Shown here in pieces: positions 21,857-32,835 of a stretch of DNA of 64,000 nt; within the stretch, counting starts at the first letter, position 1, and the number at the start of each line of letters is the position of its first letter. A program made the position numbers and the translations under genes. The DNA is from Thereva unica. Lineage: Eukaryota > Arthropoda > Insecta > Diptera > Therevidae. Under the pieces are notes generated by a model. The model was given only the letters and a program-made list of their open reading frames with translations. It had not been told where the DNA came from and ran no database searches. Where the stretch lies: NCBI GenBank assembly GCA_949987705.1, contig OX465282.1:85052070-85116069 (forward strand). The letters are read 5' to 3'.

Positions 21857-22300
21857 TCAGCCATTCACAAAAAGGTGAAGAAATGCCAACAAATATACCA
21901 AAAACAAAACATAAAAGACCATGTCCCACGGATCTCCCACAACACACCAGTGGGCGCTCGATGGGGCTCCGGTAGGCAAGCTGTCGTCCCCTGGCGGAGT
22001 CTTTTGTAGTCTTCGTAACATTAAATTTTTATGTAAATAATAATCAATTATCAGTCGTGTTCTCTGATAAAGAAATATGTCGCATATCTTGACCGTCCAG
22101 ACTGCTGTTATATATTTATTTAGCTTTTTGTACTTCCGTCCCTCGATTGGCTCTCGATAGTTTTGCATGCAGTGCTCAAAGGCAGCCGCTTTTAGCCGAC
22201 AATCAAAGACCGGTGAAGATGCCAGAAGTCTCTCGACCGCAGCCCCCCATCGGACTGCAGTGGCCAAGGCCCCAGAAACGTGTCCACAGATGTTATAAAT
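21857..22300 (-). other. Unrecognised open frame with a hydrophobic C-terminal segment
   Basis: Open on the minus strand from about 22330 to the stop at 21857. Balanced composition (VERLLASSPVFDCRLKAAAF, EHCMQNYREPIEGRK, ICDIFLYQRTRLIIDYYLHK) and a 20-residue membrane-like stretch before the stop (MVFYVLFLVYLLAFLHLFV). No family recognised. It could be the last exon of a host gene; no upstream exon or splice partner could be shown, so it may equally be chance or transposon sequence. Confidence 0.25.
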
Positions 22301-22769
22301 TTTATCAAAATTAAATGAAATTCAAAGGAGAGATTCCTGTCCAGACTCGGAATCCCGCAGCAAGGCTCTATAAATTCTGTACGAAGGGAACAATCCAGGC
22401 AGGATTTGTTCGTTCTTTTTGTCGAGGTGCTTTTTTCTCGATCGAAATATTTGGACGCCCACTCATCTGATGTCCGGATCTCTATATGGAAGCTCAAAGC
22501 AAATCATCCCGCCAATATTAACCATTCAAATTGCCTGCAGGTAATGAAGGAACGCTCATTGGGCTCGTTCACTGGTAATTGCTAATATGATCCCCTCCCC
22601 CACAACTCAGGTAAATAAATTATTGCCCGTAAATTTTAATTTAAGTGCGTAACAATATTGTTCAGTGCGCAGGGGTAATAAATGTGCAGAATTAAATCGA
22701 ATGACCTCATAGTATCATGAGGGATATTACGATTTTACGATGGCAATTTAGGAGTTTTATTGCATCCAA

Positions 22770-25515
22770 TCACGGGAGTATGTTGGCAGTCACTTTGCCA
22801 CACAGGTTAAGCAAATAACGCATTACAGTAAAGCGTATGCGACAACCATCAAGGCTTTGATAAAAGACTGTATATCGTGTACGGTATTTTAGTTCTGACG
22901 TCACGTGGGGGACACTTCTCATATAAAATCGAAGATGTTGTTGTTGTTTTTGCATTAGGGTTGTTGTTTCTGTAATTCGGGACGCCCCGCAGAACCGACA
23001 GCCAGAATCGGCCACCAGTGCTATTTTGTTTAGATGGTAGTTAAGCGAACAGTGGCCCGTCATGAGCTCTCTTATTATTTTTAGCTCGCACCTTTTGAGA
23101 TTTAAAAGTTTCCCCGCTTTAGATTTATCGATTTGGATGAATCTTTTAGCTTGACGAGCACCCTGGATATGAAGAAACAGCTGGTCGACCATCAATTTTT
23201 GATGGCCGTTTTTACGTGACAGCTTGAGCTACAGAAAGGTTCCGGGCCGATAGGTGATGAGTTTGCACCTACTCTAGCCAGGCGGTCGGCAATTTTATTA
23301 CCAATGTGACCTTCGTGTCCCGGAATCTGTGTCACGCTGACACTGTTGTTCCTGCTGATGAATTTAGAAGATTGGAGGCAATTCAGGGCAGTCTTTGATG
23401 ACACCCTGCGAGATTTTATGACCAGCAGTGCTGCTTGACAGTGGCGTACGGCCCAAAGCCATAGATATTTTGCTTCTTGGGCCATAAACACCCAGCCCTA
23501 CCACTTTACCGGTTTTGGAACCGTCCCCGTCCGTATACTAGAAGGCCGTTCTTACGGTTTGTCAAAGTCAAGAGTGACAGGAATGGTCCGTCCAAAGAGA
23601 GATCTTTTACATTTAACTTCCTTCTATAGCTAATGGTACGATGACAGTTTTTCGTCTGCATAGGCCTACACGGTATAGGCTTTAAATCCCCGGCTATTCA
23701 GGTCGGCAAGAAGTTCGTCGATCACGATTGACCATAAGAGGGGTGATAGGACGCCCCCTTGAGGACAGCTTTAGCAGCCATTACCGTAATCGAATCACCA
23801 TTCATCTCAGCAGTTATCAATCTACTGCTGAGAAGCGGCGTGATCCATCTCGCAGTGGGGGGATGAATGCCTTTTTTACTGCTGCTTCATTGATCGCGTC
23901 GAAGGTAAGGTTGTCAAACGCACCCTCGATCTCTGCAAAGGCACAGAGAGAGAGAGATTCCGTTGGCCCTGAGAGACTTCTCAATATCTCTCACTAGCAC
24001 ATGAATGCCAGTCTGTGTAGATCTGCCCGGCCGGTAGGCAAATTGCAAGCAGTGAAGTGTGTTCGCTGTACGACCCTCTCTAATATGCCTGGCTAGAGTT
24101 TTCTCCATTATTTTCAGGAGAAAGGAGAGGCTAATGGATCAATAGAATTTTGCTTCTCTATATGATCTTCTCTCCAATTTAGGGATGAAGACTACCCTGG
24201 CCTCTCTCCAACACCTCGGAATATGGGCCAGCGCAAAGCTACCCCAAAATAATGGTAGTAGGATTGGTAAGATCCCTTCCACCCTTTAAGAAGAAGAGCT
24301 GGAAAGATGTGAGCCTTTCCAGCAGTCGTGAAGGGATTGAAGGTGCCAATGGCCCACTTAATCTTAACCGCAGTGAAAATCCTGTTTACCAGGCCTTTGT
24401 TCCTATTGTAGGATCGGTGGACAAGTACTACCTCCGATTCAATGTTAGGTTCCAAGGCCAATCCAGGGTTAGTTACCTGAGAACTGGGGAAATGAGTGTT
24501 AATTAATAGCTGTATGGTATCCTTGGTGTTCTTCGTAAAGGACCCTTCAGGAGTCTTGAGAGAGACAATGCCATTGGAGTGATCCTTAGACAGAACTTTG
24601 TGTAACCTCGTGGAGGCTTGTCTATTCCTTCGCAGAAGGCTTCTCATGACCTTCATTTCATCATCATTCATCATTGCGCTCCTTTAATCCCTCAGTTGCC
24701 CTCCAGCGGACTCTGTTTTGCGCGACAGCTCTCAGCTCCGACCAGGATCTCCCAGTTGTTGCGGCTTCTGCTAGTAGGGTTCTCCTCCACGTTGTTCTAG
24801 GTCGTCCTACTCGACGGGATCCTTGCGGATTCCAGTCAAGGGCCTGTTTGGCTAGATTTTCGTTTTCGCGTCGCAAGGTGTGGCCAACCCAATTCCATTC
24901 CCTTCGCCTGATTTGGTCGTCTATCCTTTCTTGGCCGTGGCGGCGCCATAGTTCTTCGTTTGAAATTCTATCTGGACAGCGGATTTTTAGGACCTTCATT
25001 TGGATCTTCTCAAATCTTTGTTAAAATTTGTGAGGGCTTTCTTTAGAGGTCCCAGTTGCTCTATTAAATAGTTTTCTGACTTCTCTCCTTTGCCTGCAGA
25101 GATCATTGTTCCATCACGAAACCTTTCGGTTGGCGCTTCGAGGTTTCGCAAGACAGCTACTTTCGAAGGCTGCGATGATCGTTTCCTGCATATTGGTAGA
25201 AACAAGGTCGAGATCGGCCTCAGTAATGGGGTTAGTATCCATATGGCTGACTCCTAACCTGAAGGCTGTGCGATAAGCCTCCCAGTCAGTCTTCCGTGGA
25301 ATCCTAAATGCTCCCGAGGACATTGCAGAAGCTCTCAAGTTAAATCTTATATGCCTATGATCACTCATGATGGCATAGTATTCCTCATGGACAATTGTAT
25401 GTTGCGGCCAGTAGAGTGTAATACAATAAAAAGTAATATGTGACATTAAGAGATAATAAAAGTTGGTTTTTTGGCTTTGTTTTTTCCAACTATAAAAATT
25501 TGTTTCATTTTTCAA
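22770..25515 (-). pseudogene. LOA/I-type LINE with endonuclease end, RT and RNase H; interrupted
   Basis: Minus strand, 5' to 3'. The endonuclease end is SDHRHIRFNLRAS (about 25370). Next come RT pieces (KWAIGTFNPF, about 24350; the YRPISL region is lost; LARHIREGRTANTLHCLQFAYRPGRST, about 24060), then RNase H (SQAALLVIKSRRVSSKTALN, QIPGHEGHIGNKIADRLARV, about 23450-23270), then the C-terminal GHCSLNYHLNKIALVADSGC-RFCG finger (about 23050). Many frameshifts. A 332-bp LINE tail is inserted at 24659-24990. RNase H after RT points to LOA/I rather than jockey. The left limit near 22740 is approximate. Confidence 0.85.
24659..24990 (-). mobile_element. 5'-truncated LINE insertion, 332 bp, with 11-bp target duplication
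   Basis: Codes in one open frame (to 24664) for the LINE ending NEELWRRHGQERIDDQIRRR, EWNWVGHTLRR, ALDWNPQGSRRVGRPRTTWR and AVAQNRVRWRATEG. The plus-strand 11-mer GACCTTCATTT is at both 24648-24658 and 24991-25001, a typical target duplication. The 3' end is an ATGATG-rich tail. Removing it reconnects the host LINE. A related, more decayed copy is at 54425-54715 on the plus strand. Confidence 0.85.
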
Positions 25516-26430
25516 AAATGTTTTATTCTTCTCGAAAATTTTTGGGCTACAAATGTAATTTTTTCCTTGATTTCTTGGGTGAAACTTTTAGGTACATGAA
25601 GCTCCCTTATAATATATTACATTAAATTTACAGTTTCGCACGACTATAAAAGCTTTATTTAAAGAGAAATAAAGAATTAGTGAACTTTACGGAAAAATCG
25701 ATACTTGAAAAAGGTTTTTTTGGTTTTTCAATTTTTTATCGATGTTTTTCCATTGTGACACTATTATTTTTTACACCATCTAAAAGTACAGCATTCAACG
25801 AAAAAAACCCGTCTTCAAAATTTTAAAAATCAAAATTTTGTTCGTCAACTTTTTTGATTGAAAATGGGGCCTTTTTTTTAAATTAAGGTCACAAAAACAA
25901 AACTAAACAATCAATCGCTTTAAAAGAGATTCCGGACAGTGTCGCTTTTCAAAACATGAAAATCTACATTTTCACCAAATTTAATTGAAATTGGATGATT
26001 TTTGTGAAAGATAAAAATGATAAACGACGGTATTCTCCATTTTTTGAGGTTATGTCGAAAATGGTTTGAAAGCTCTAGATTTCTTAATTATCTACAACTT
26101 TTATATTAAACGTTTTTCGATAAGAGGTCTACTTTTCTCAGAAATCGCAAAAACACGATTAACCCCCAAAACCCACATTTTGGCACCCCCGGGACCTTTC
26201 CGGTCATCTGTTGCGATGCTCTCGAATTTTCCTTGTTTATGTAGCATTTATACTAAATTTTCCCGCCATCCATATACTGCTGAGAACTTTTTTTCTCAAA
26301 AATTATCGGTACTGGTCTAATAGTATTGTAATTCAGCATAAGCGTATTTCATCACTGATCCATAATACCCACCCGGAATTTAAGAATAAATGAGCGTGCT
26401 GCATGAAGAATATCTCTGGTTCCGGCTGTC
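25516..26430. other. No recognised gene
   Basis: AT-rich noncoding. The 19-mer AGAGATTCCGGACAGTGTC at about 25925 recurs at about 28269, so both sites hold pieces of one unknown repeat. Confidence 0.35.
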
Positions 26431-26435
26431 GAATC

Positions 26436-27420
26436 TCACACAATAAAACAAAACGTGCTCTGTATTATCCTGGATACCTTGTCATACCAGTCGCAGCTCT
26501 GAGCTGACGTCAAGATCTGTGTGAGGTCGTAACTCTCCTCCCCACACTTCCTCGTAACCCATCTACCCACTTTTGGGATAAGTCTAAGGGTCCACCGACG
26601 TCCAAGGACGCTTAAGCTGGACACAAATACATGCGTACGTTGGTTCGTGCGGTGATTGACATATTAGAAGTACTTACATTCCAATGCAAGTTGACATATA
26701 GTACGTAAACGGAACGTCCTCAACATAAAAGTATGTCTACTTCCAAATTCTCAGCATTGCCGCTTTCACCATAGTCCCAAATATCCAAACACAAGCACAT
26801 ACAAAAAACACATGCACTCGTCGCTTAGATATTTTGGTTATTTGTAAAAGCTGGAGGGAACCCAAACAGGCAACTGCCTGTCAGCGAAAATTCCTCGCTT
26901 ACACCGTAGGCACTGTAAGTACGCACATACATATCTATTTCCAACTTTAGTCTGTATGCGACCCTCCATTTTCTGCTGTTAGCCCTCTTTCTGGCTGCTA
27001 CAACTGCCCATACTGGCACTGCGTAAAGTTAGACTAAGCTAATCACCCTCGCCAACAGGAACTGACGGATTGGTTTGGGCCCCCACGTGGGGAGAAGAAG
27101 CTTTATCCTGTGGTCGATCATCACTCCCAGGTACCTTAAGGCGAGATGTCAGTGAATGATCTGTTCTAATACCTTGATTCTTACGGGTATTTGCTTTCCG
27201 AGGCTACTGATCACTGCAGTTACAGCTCCCCGCCGCTCTTTGATATCTCAGATAGCTTCGTTCGCGCATAACTCGATCTCATCGAGGCGTAGCCTCAACA
27301 CGTCATGATGCTTTATGATCCTCCGGAGAGGTCTTAGGATGTTGTTCTGCACACCGTTACCCCATCTTCCAAATTACAATGAAGAAACCTAGCTTCTTTC
27401 CTTTTTAGGAAAGGTTGTTA
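26436..27420 (-). pseudogene. R1-type LINE C-terminal half, fragmented
   Basis: Minus-strand pieces: AVISSLGKQIPVRIKVLEQI, YLGVMIDHRI and LLARVISLV (27200-27020), PVWAVVAARKRANSRKWRVAYR (about 27010-26950), then after an unrelated 180-bp segment (about 26640-26820) RRWTLRLIPKVGRWVTRKCG...YDLTQIL (about 26600). The order 'YLGVxxD - PVWA - RxxxxYR - RLIPxxxxWxxRxHGExxxxLTQxLxGH' is that of R1-like LINEs. Heavily broken; no RT active site remains. Confidence 0.75.
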
Positions 27421-28980
27421 CCAAATAACATTTTCGGAGGAGGTGTGTTTGCCTGATTACCGGGTCCAACACCATCCGCCGGCACTGATCAGCTGGTCTG
27501 ATATCAAGATGTATCGATTATGACCACATCATCAGCTGATCATTTGACGCCTTGGAGAGAATTTCGCGGCCGATCTATGGAATCATGATCATTCGCGATC
27601 ACCACTTTAAGCTAGGCATTCCTTTAGAAGATTTTTGCTAACTTGGAAAAAAAAATTTTCGGATCACGCCAGTAAGGCAACTTTTGTTAATTATTGAAAA
27701 TGAAAATAAATTCAGCTTTGTACTAATCCAGTTTGCCCATAAAAGCTTAATCAGTATTCTTAATAATCCCAAAATGTATACAAAAAGGGAGTGTTTGAAG
27801 GAAAGCGCAACTCGTTTCTCAAACCAGTATTTTGCTATGCTATGTAAATTTTTGTTTTACCTCCAATCTCGTGAATTTTATTCGGGATAATCTAGGTTGG
27901 TCTTTATGATAAAATAACGAACGAGGATTACCCTCGTTGATGTTTGCAGCCTTGAGACTCCAATTCAAGCATGCAAGAGTCTATCCCAGAACTTTATCTA
28001 CATATGTAATGTCCTTATTTTTTATTTGTTGAATGTATACACAAAAATTCTGGATTTCTTAATACCGAAAAAGACCGTCTACGGCTCACTTTAATCCCAA
28101 TAACAATAAATTTAGCCCACCAAGTTATAAAACCTAGAATGTGACCAAAAGAAATGCGCGCTCATATATTTGTCACCAAAGCCCTAAATTCTTCGATCGC
28201 TAGCTGTGAACCTTCAAGGAACTGCATCCGTGCTTCACAAGGGCCGGCAATGAATTGGAAATAAATAAGAGATTCCGGACAGTGTCAAGCGGTGATAAAG
28301 GCACAAAATAAGAGGAAAAAATGTTTATATATAAGCGGGAGTGTTGCCTGTCAAAACAGAGCTGAAGACCTCACCCTGAACAATTCAATGGAATTACTTA
28401 GATATCTCCTTAAGAGCAGCTAAGCCGCTGCCAGCAGGGATGGTCTCAATGGACAACAAAGACGGGACCTCTTCGTGATTTATTGTCCCTACGTTAGGCT
28501 TGTGTTTACTTTTATTTGGCGGCAATTAAAGAAACGAAATCATTTAGCAGCATGACTTGATGCTTGGGGACCACCAACATGGAAATACTGTTTCAATCTG
28601 GCATTTTTTTATTTTCGAGGGAAACAATAGCGTCAGTCACTGATGCATTTTGGGTATGTCAAAGTGAATTAGTTTCCAATTTAATTGATTCCTTTAAACA
28701 TCTGCCTAGGGTGAATCCTGAAGTAAAGTGCAATTATCTCTCATGTGTCTCTTCAAGTGTGCACACTTACTAGGAATATTGACCAATCTTATGAACCTAG
28801 GCTTATAACGATAAACGGCTGGCATTGGTCCTGCAAAGCGTCTCTGGTAAACGGTAAGTGTTATCCATAATAGTTAATGCAAGAATTGTTTATTATAGAT
28901 ACGACTTAATACAAAAAGGTTTGCACACTTCTTCTTTACGAATGACCGTTTGCGAGATATCGAGATTTTACGTACAAAAA
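27421..28980. other. No recognised gene
   Basis: Scattered short frames (27684-27890 and 28564-28773, plus) without family resemblance. The patch 27440-27620 is less AT-rich and may be more LINE ORF sequence, but no motif could be read. Confidence 0.35.
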
Positions 28981-28982
28981 AA

Positions 28983-29180
28983 TTATATAAATATTAATGT
29001 GCCAGAGGTTAGGCCATAGCCAGGGCGCGGCACACCTTGAGTTTTAGTAACTATTATGACTATACGCGGTAGGAAGTGAGTTATGCCTAATCTCCAATGA
29101 GAAACCCAACCCCGAACCAACCACGTACCAGTAGGCTGAATTAGCTGACAAAATGTGTTCACACACATTTCTATCACTGT
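28983..29180 (-). repeat. Inverted fragment of the RTE LINE 5' region
   Basis: Minus strand reads WLVRGWVSHWRLGITHF; the plus strand at 29420-29466 reads WLVRGWFCHWRLGIT. At DNA level, 'ggttggtt...cattggagattaggcat' is shared in opposite orientation. So the start of the RTE element is present twice, head to head, about 240 bp apart. Confidence 0.6.
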
Positions 29181-30023
29181 AGATGTGAATTGTCAGAAAT
29201 GTCTGTTTTGTTATTATTATTACTAGATTAGACTTTTCTGTTGACAAATTTTTTTATGCCTTGATTTTTGACATTTTTTGTACTAAATTGGCCGCTGAAT
29301 TTCATGTGGCAACTCAAATGGTTCAACTAACACATACGGAAAGTTACCCATGTCGACCAAAACACGAGCGAGACGGATAATTCAATTTACAATGGGAAGG
29401 AATAGGATGCAGCACTTTGGTTGGTTGGTTCGTGGTTGGTTTTGCCATTGGAGATTAGGCATTACTAGCCGAACACCCAAGTTAGTCACACCAAAAATGG
29501 AAATTCAATTCGCCACGTGGAATGTACGAACAGGACATTACGTCAGTGAAAAGGAAATCATAGCAATAGAATTGTTGAAATGTAAAAGATCAGTTGCTGC
29601 GCTATCGGAACTACGTCTTACCAGAGCTGGGACATTGACGATCGTCCCGCCAGCAATCGACGAAACGATGACGCTTTACTATTCCGGTGGTAAGAAACGA
29701 GGGGCCGGCGTCGGCTTTATGGTCGATCGACCAATCGATATCCGAGCGTTTGACGGTTATAACCATGGGTGGAACGATCAAGACCCATATCATATCCGTT
29801 TATGCGCCAACCGAGAACAGGGGCCTAATTCTCTATTACAATACTTAAATGCTGACTATTCGAAAATGAAATTCGAATCTAAACTGTTTTTGTATTCCTT
29901 ATTACATTTTTGTTACATTTCATTACCGACGCAAATTACATTACCGATGGTGCAGTTTCAGAACTGTCAGATTTGATATGCGGAAGGTATTTCTTGTTAT
30001 AAAATACATTATTTTGTTATAAA

Positions 30024-31687
30024 ATGGATAGGTTATGCCCTTATGACACTCGCTTTTTTTCGGCTGATAAATATGCTAGAAAAACCAATTATACGAAAAA
30101 GGTAGAAAGAGTTTGCGAGAAAAGGATAACATAAGCTTAATAATTTTTGAAATAAGCTTTGACAGTTCCATCTCAATTGTGTTCTGTTATCACCTTATAA
30201 TACACGCTCACACACCCATACACACTTAAAAAATCAAGAACTGTCAAAAAATATTGAAAATTTTCTTCATATTTTCCAGCTGAACTGCTAGAATATATAT
30301 GGCAATTCCATTTTTCCATTCCAATTTTGTCAAATTTGTTTTTCACTCACTCCAATTTAAATTTCCTATGTTAACATCACGGCTCACTCTAATTAGCAGA
30401 TTTTTCAGCCGAAAAAAAGTGAGTGTCATAAGGGCTTTATACGTGTTTTTAGATAGTGAAAGCGAAAGTGATTGTGAAAGTAACGTCGCTATTATTAGAC
30501 GAACACTGAGAGATAAATCGAATCCCCTGGAGATTCCAAATAAGATGTAAAGTCTTGATTTTAATTCTGATGAGCTCATTTCTTAGTCAAGTTTTATTTT
30601 TTTAGATTTATTAAATTGTTTCGACTGCCAAAAGCCGCTTTTTTTGACATATTGTCTGAAATTATAGACGATTTTAAACAACCCATAAGAATAACGAGCA
30701 TGCCCGCTGTTTTGAAATTGGCAGGAACTGTAAGATTTTTGGCTCAAGGGAGTTATCAAGACAGCATTGGTCAAGACTATCTAGCTCCAATGTGTCAATC
30801 AAGCGTTTCCCGAGTGATTGAGGAAGTAACTACAATATTAGAAAATAGATTGTGTCCAGCTAAAATATGTTTTAATATGAGCGAAAACGAAAAGTTATTA
30901 TCAAAAAGATATTTTTTTGATGTTAGTGGAATACCGGGAATCATTGGGGCTGTCGATGGAACGCATATAAAAATTATGAGACCCCGAGAGCGAGAGCATT
31001 TGTATTTAAACCGTAAAGGATATCATAGCATGAACGTTATGGTCGTAAGCAATTTTAAGCAATATTTACATTCAAGTAAAACTAACGTTCCATTTCGTAG
31101 ATCTGTGACTTTCAAATGAAGATTCGGGCTGTTAATGCTCGAATTGGAGGAGCATCCCACGACTCCCCAATTTTTACGGGGAGTGAAGAACGGTCTTTTC
31201 TCGAGAATCAATATCGAAATGGGGACAAATCTCGGCTGATTGGTAAGAAATTAATTTTATTTCAATTGCCAATATATGTATGTACATAAATACTGTAATT
31301 AAAGGCGACTCTGGGTATGCATTGGAGCCGTGGTTGCTGACCCCTTATAGGAATGCGGAGGAAAACAGCCCAGAAGCATATTTCAATCAAAAACACTCCG
31401 AAGCACGTAATATTATTGAGAGGGTTTTTGGTTTGTTAAAAGGACGATTTCGCTGCCTTTTGTCAGAACGGGGGCTGCATTATTCGCCCAATAAGGCTAC
31501 GAAATTTTTTAATGTTTGTGCCGCTCTTCATAACATTTGCATAGAATACAAAGTAGATTTAAATACTAATGGTCTAACTTTAAGAACGGAATGCGATATT
31601 ATTAATTCGGAATTCAACCAATCAGGCACAAATTTTGAAGCGGCTAACATACGGGATCACATTAGAGATAATTTGGTAATTCGATGA
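30024..31687 (+). pseudogene. Harbinger transposase of H1 (HARBI1-like DDE), four exons, disrupted by a MITE
   Basis: Start ATGGATAGGTTA at 30024. A MITE (30036-30436 plus one TTA) follows codon 4, and the frame resumes TACGTGTTTTTAGATAGTGA at 30440. Introns, all GT-AG: 30547-30605, 31045-31100 and 31243-31304. The exons without the MITE sum to 1083 nt, exactly 361 codons with the stop, a normal HARBI1 length. Motifs: IFIKLFRLPKAAFFDIL (N-terminal helix), SVSRVIEEVT, GAVDGTHIKIMRPRE (first Asp), NVMVICDFQMKIRAVNARIG, SHDSPIFTGSEE, GDSGYALEPWLLTPY (second Asp), EARNIIERVFGLLKGRFRCL (Glu) and ALHNICIEY. No stop or frameshift apart from the MITE. Confidence 0.92.
30036..30436. mobile_element. 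Harbinger-type MITE, 401 bp, inside the H1 transposase
   Basis: Ends TGCCCTTATGACACTC... and, at the right, the complement of AGCCCTTATGACACTC..., matching over about 42 bp with few differences. TTA at 30033-30035 and 30437-30439 is the target duplication. Excision gives an uninterrupted codon run (M-D-R-L-Y-V-F-L-D-S-E), so the boundaries are exact. No coding sequence. Confidence 0.93.
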
Positions 31688-31932
31688 TTTATTATTAAAT
31701 CCGATTTTTATAAAAAGTGCTGCATGGATTTTTTTTTAATTTAATTTAATTTAATCCACTTTCATAACAGTAACAAACTCAACAATGTTTTAATTCATAG
31801 CTAAAACGAAATAAAGAAAAATAAAAAATATTCGTACTATGTATCAAAAGTAAAAAGTAATAAAGAAAAATAAAAAATCCATACATTCAAAAATACTCGT
31901 TTCAATTTTTCATTAATTTTAGCTTTTCTTCT

Positions 31933-32835
31933 TCAAGAGATAACCATTTGTTTTTTAGTTTTTAATTTGTCGTATAGTAATTTTAACTTTTCGTTTCTAT
32001 ATTTGTCAGTCTTGAAGCTTTCTCCTTTTTTCAGTTCCAATATATTTCGTAGTATTTGTTGCAAACTTTCACATAAAGTGTTATTTTTGTCCAAAGCGGT
32101 GATTAGATTTTCGTGAAATTGCTTTTGTATTTCAATCTGCTTGTGAAGTACATTTTCTTTATTGTTTTCTTCACGTTTCCTCTTACGGGGATTATTTTTT
32201 GCAATTGGTGCAGTATTTTGTGTGGTTTCAGGATTCTCCTCTACCGATGCTCTGGTTTCAGGATCTACCTCTACCGGTGGTAGTGAATCTTCAAAGTTTA
32301 GACCTAATTCAAGGTAGCCCTCTATTGCCTTATCATAGGCCGCAAGCGCATCCGTAGCTTCAGGATCATTGTTAACAATAGTTTTTTGGCTATTATTAAT
32401 GCCAAAATTCTTTGTTTCCACTGAGCCATAAACAGCTTCTTCCATGTTGAGGAGCTCATATACCCTCTTTTCGTTATCGGACAATCTAATTTGCTTAAAG
32501 GGTCCTCCGCCGGTTTTAAATAGCCTCTGCTTGTTCTTCGTCACTTTCTTTATATTTTGTTTGTAATCCGCCCAGACCTACAGCATGTAATGTTATCTAC
32601 ATATTGTTATATACAATGTAAATTTACCTTTTTCCACCCATCTACATCTCGTATTGGGGGACCAAGGATGTTTATTTCCTTCTCCAATTCGTTCCAAGTG
32701 CTTTTTGAGGCTTGGCGTGCATCGTTGCAATTTATATAGCCTTTTGCTATGCCTGGATGTTTTTCCATGAAATTTACCATGGTCTCAAATTGTTTATTAT
32801 TCGTTGCGTTGGACCTTTTTCAAAAATTAAAAATG
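31933..32835 (-). CDS. Myb/SANT-like DNA-binding accessory protein of Harbinger H1
   Basis: Minus strand. Exon (about 32835-32628): KQFETMVNFMEKHPGIAKGY, then NCNDARQASKSTWNELEKEI, NILGPPIRDVDGWKK. GT-AG intron 32627-32578 (50 bp). Next exon: VWADYKQNIKKVTKNKQRLF, KTGGGPFKQIRLSDNEKRVY, ending at 31933. This is the NAIF1-type Myb/SANT domain ('W..YK..VKKK...KTGGGP') of the second Harbinger protein, which escorts the transposase to the nucleus and the TIRs. An acidic linker follows, then a Lys/Glu-rich coiled coil (KQIEIQKQFHENLITALDKN). No internal stop is seen. The start codon and any earlier small exon near 32850-32910 are unresolved. It could still be functional even though its partner transposase is broken. 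Confidence 0.8.

Noticed and set aside
23945..23960. GA microsatellite as a regulatory element
   Set aside because: Only a short GAGAGA run inside decayed LINE coding sequence.
24674..25024. 116-codon plus-strand frame
   Set aside because: Antisense to the well-conserved LINE tail at 24664-24999.
30299..30550. ATG at 30299 as the start of the H1 transposase
   Set aside because: It lies inside the MITE; the frame restored by removing the MITE and one TTA starts at 30024 and gives a typical Harbinger N-terminus.
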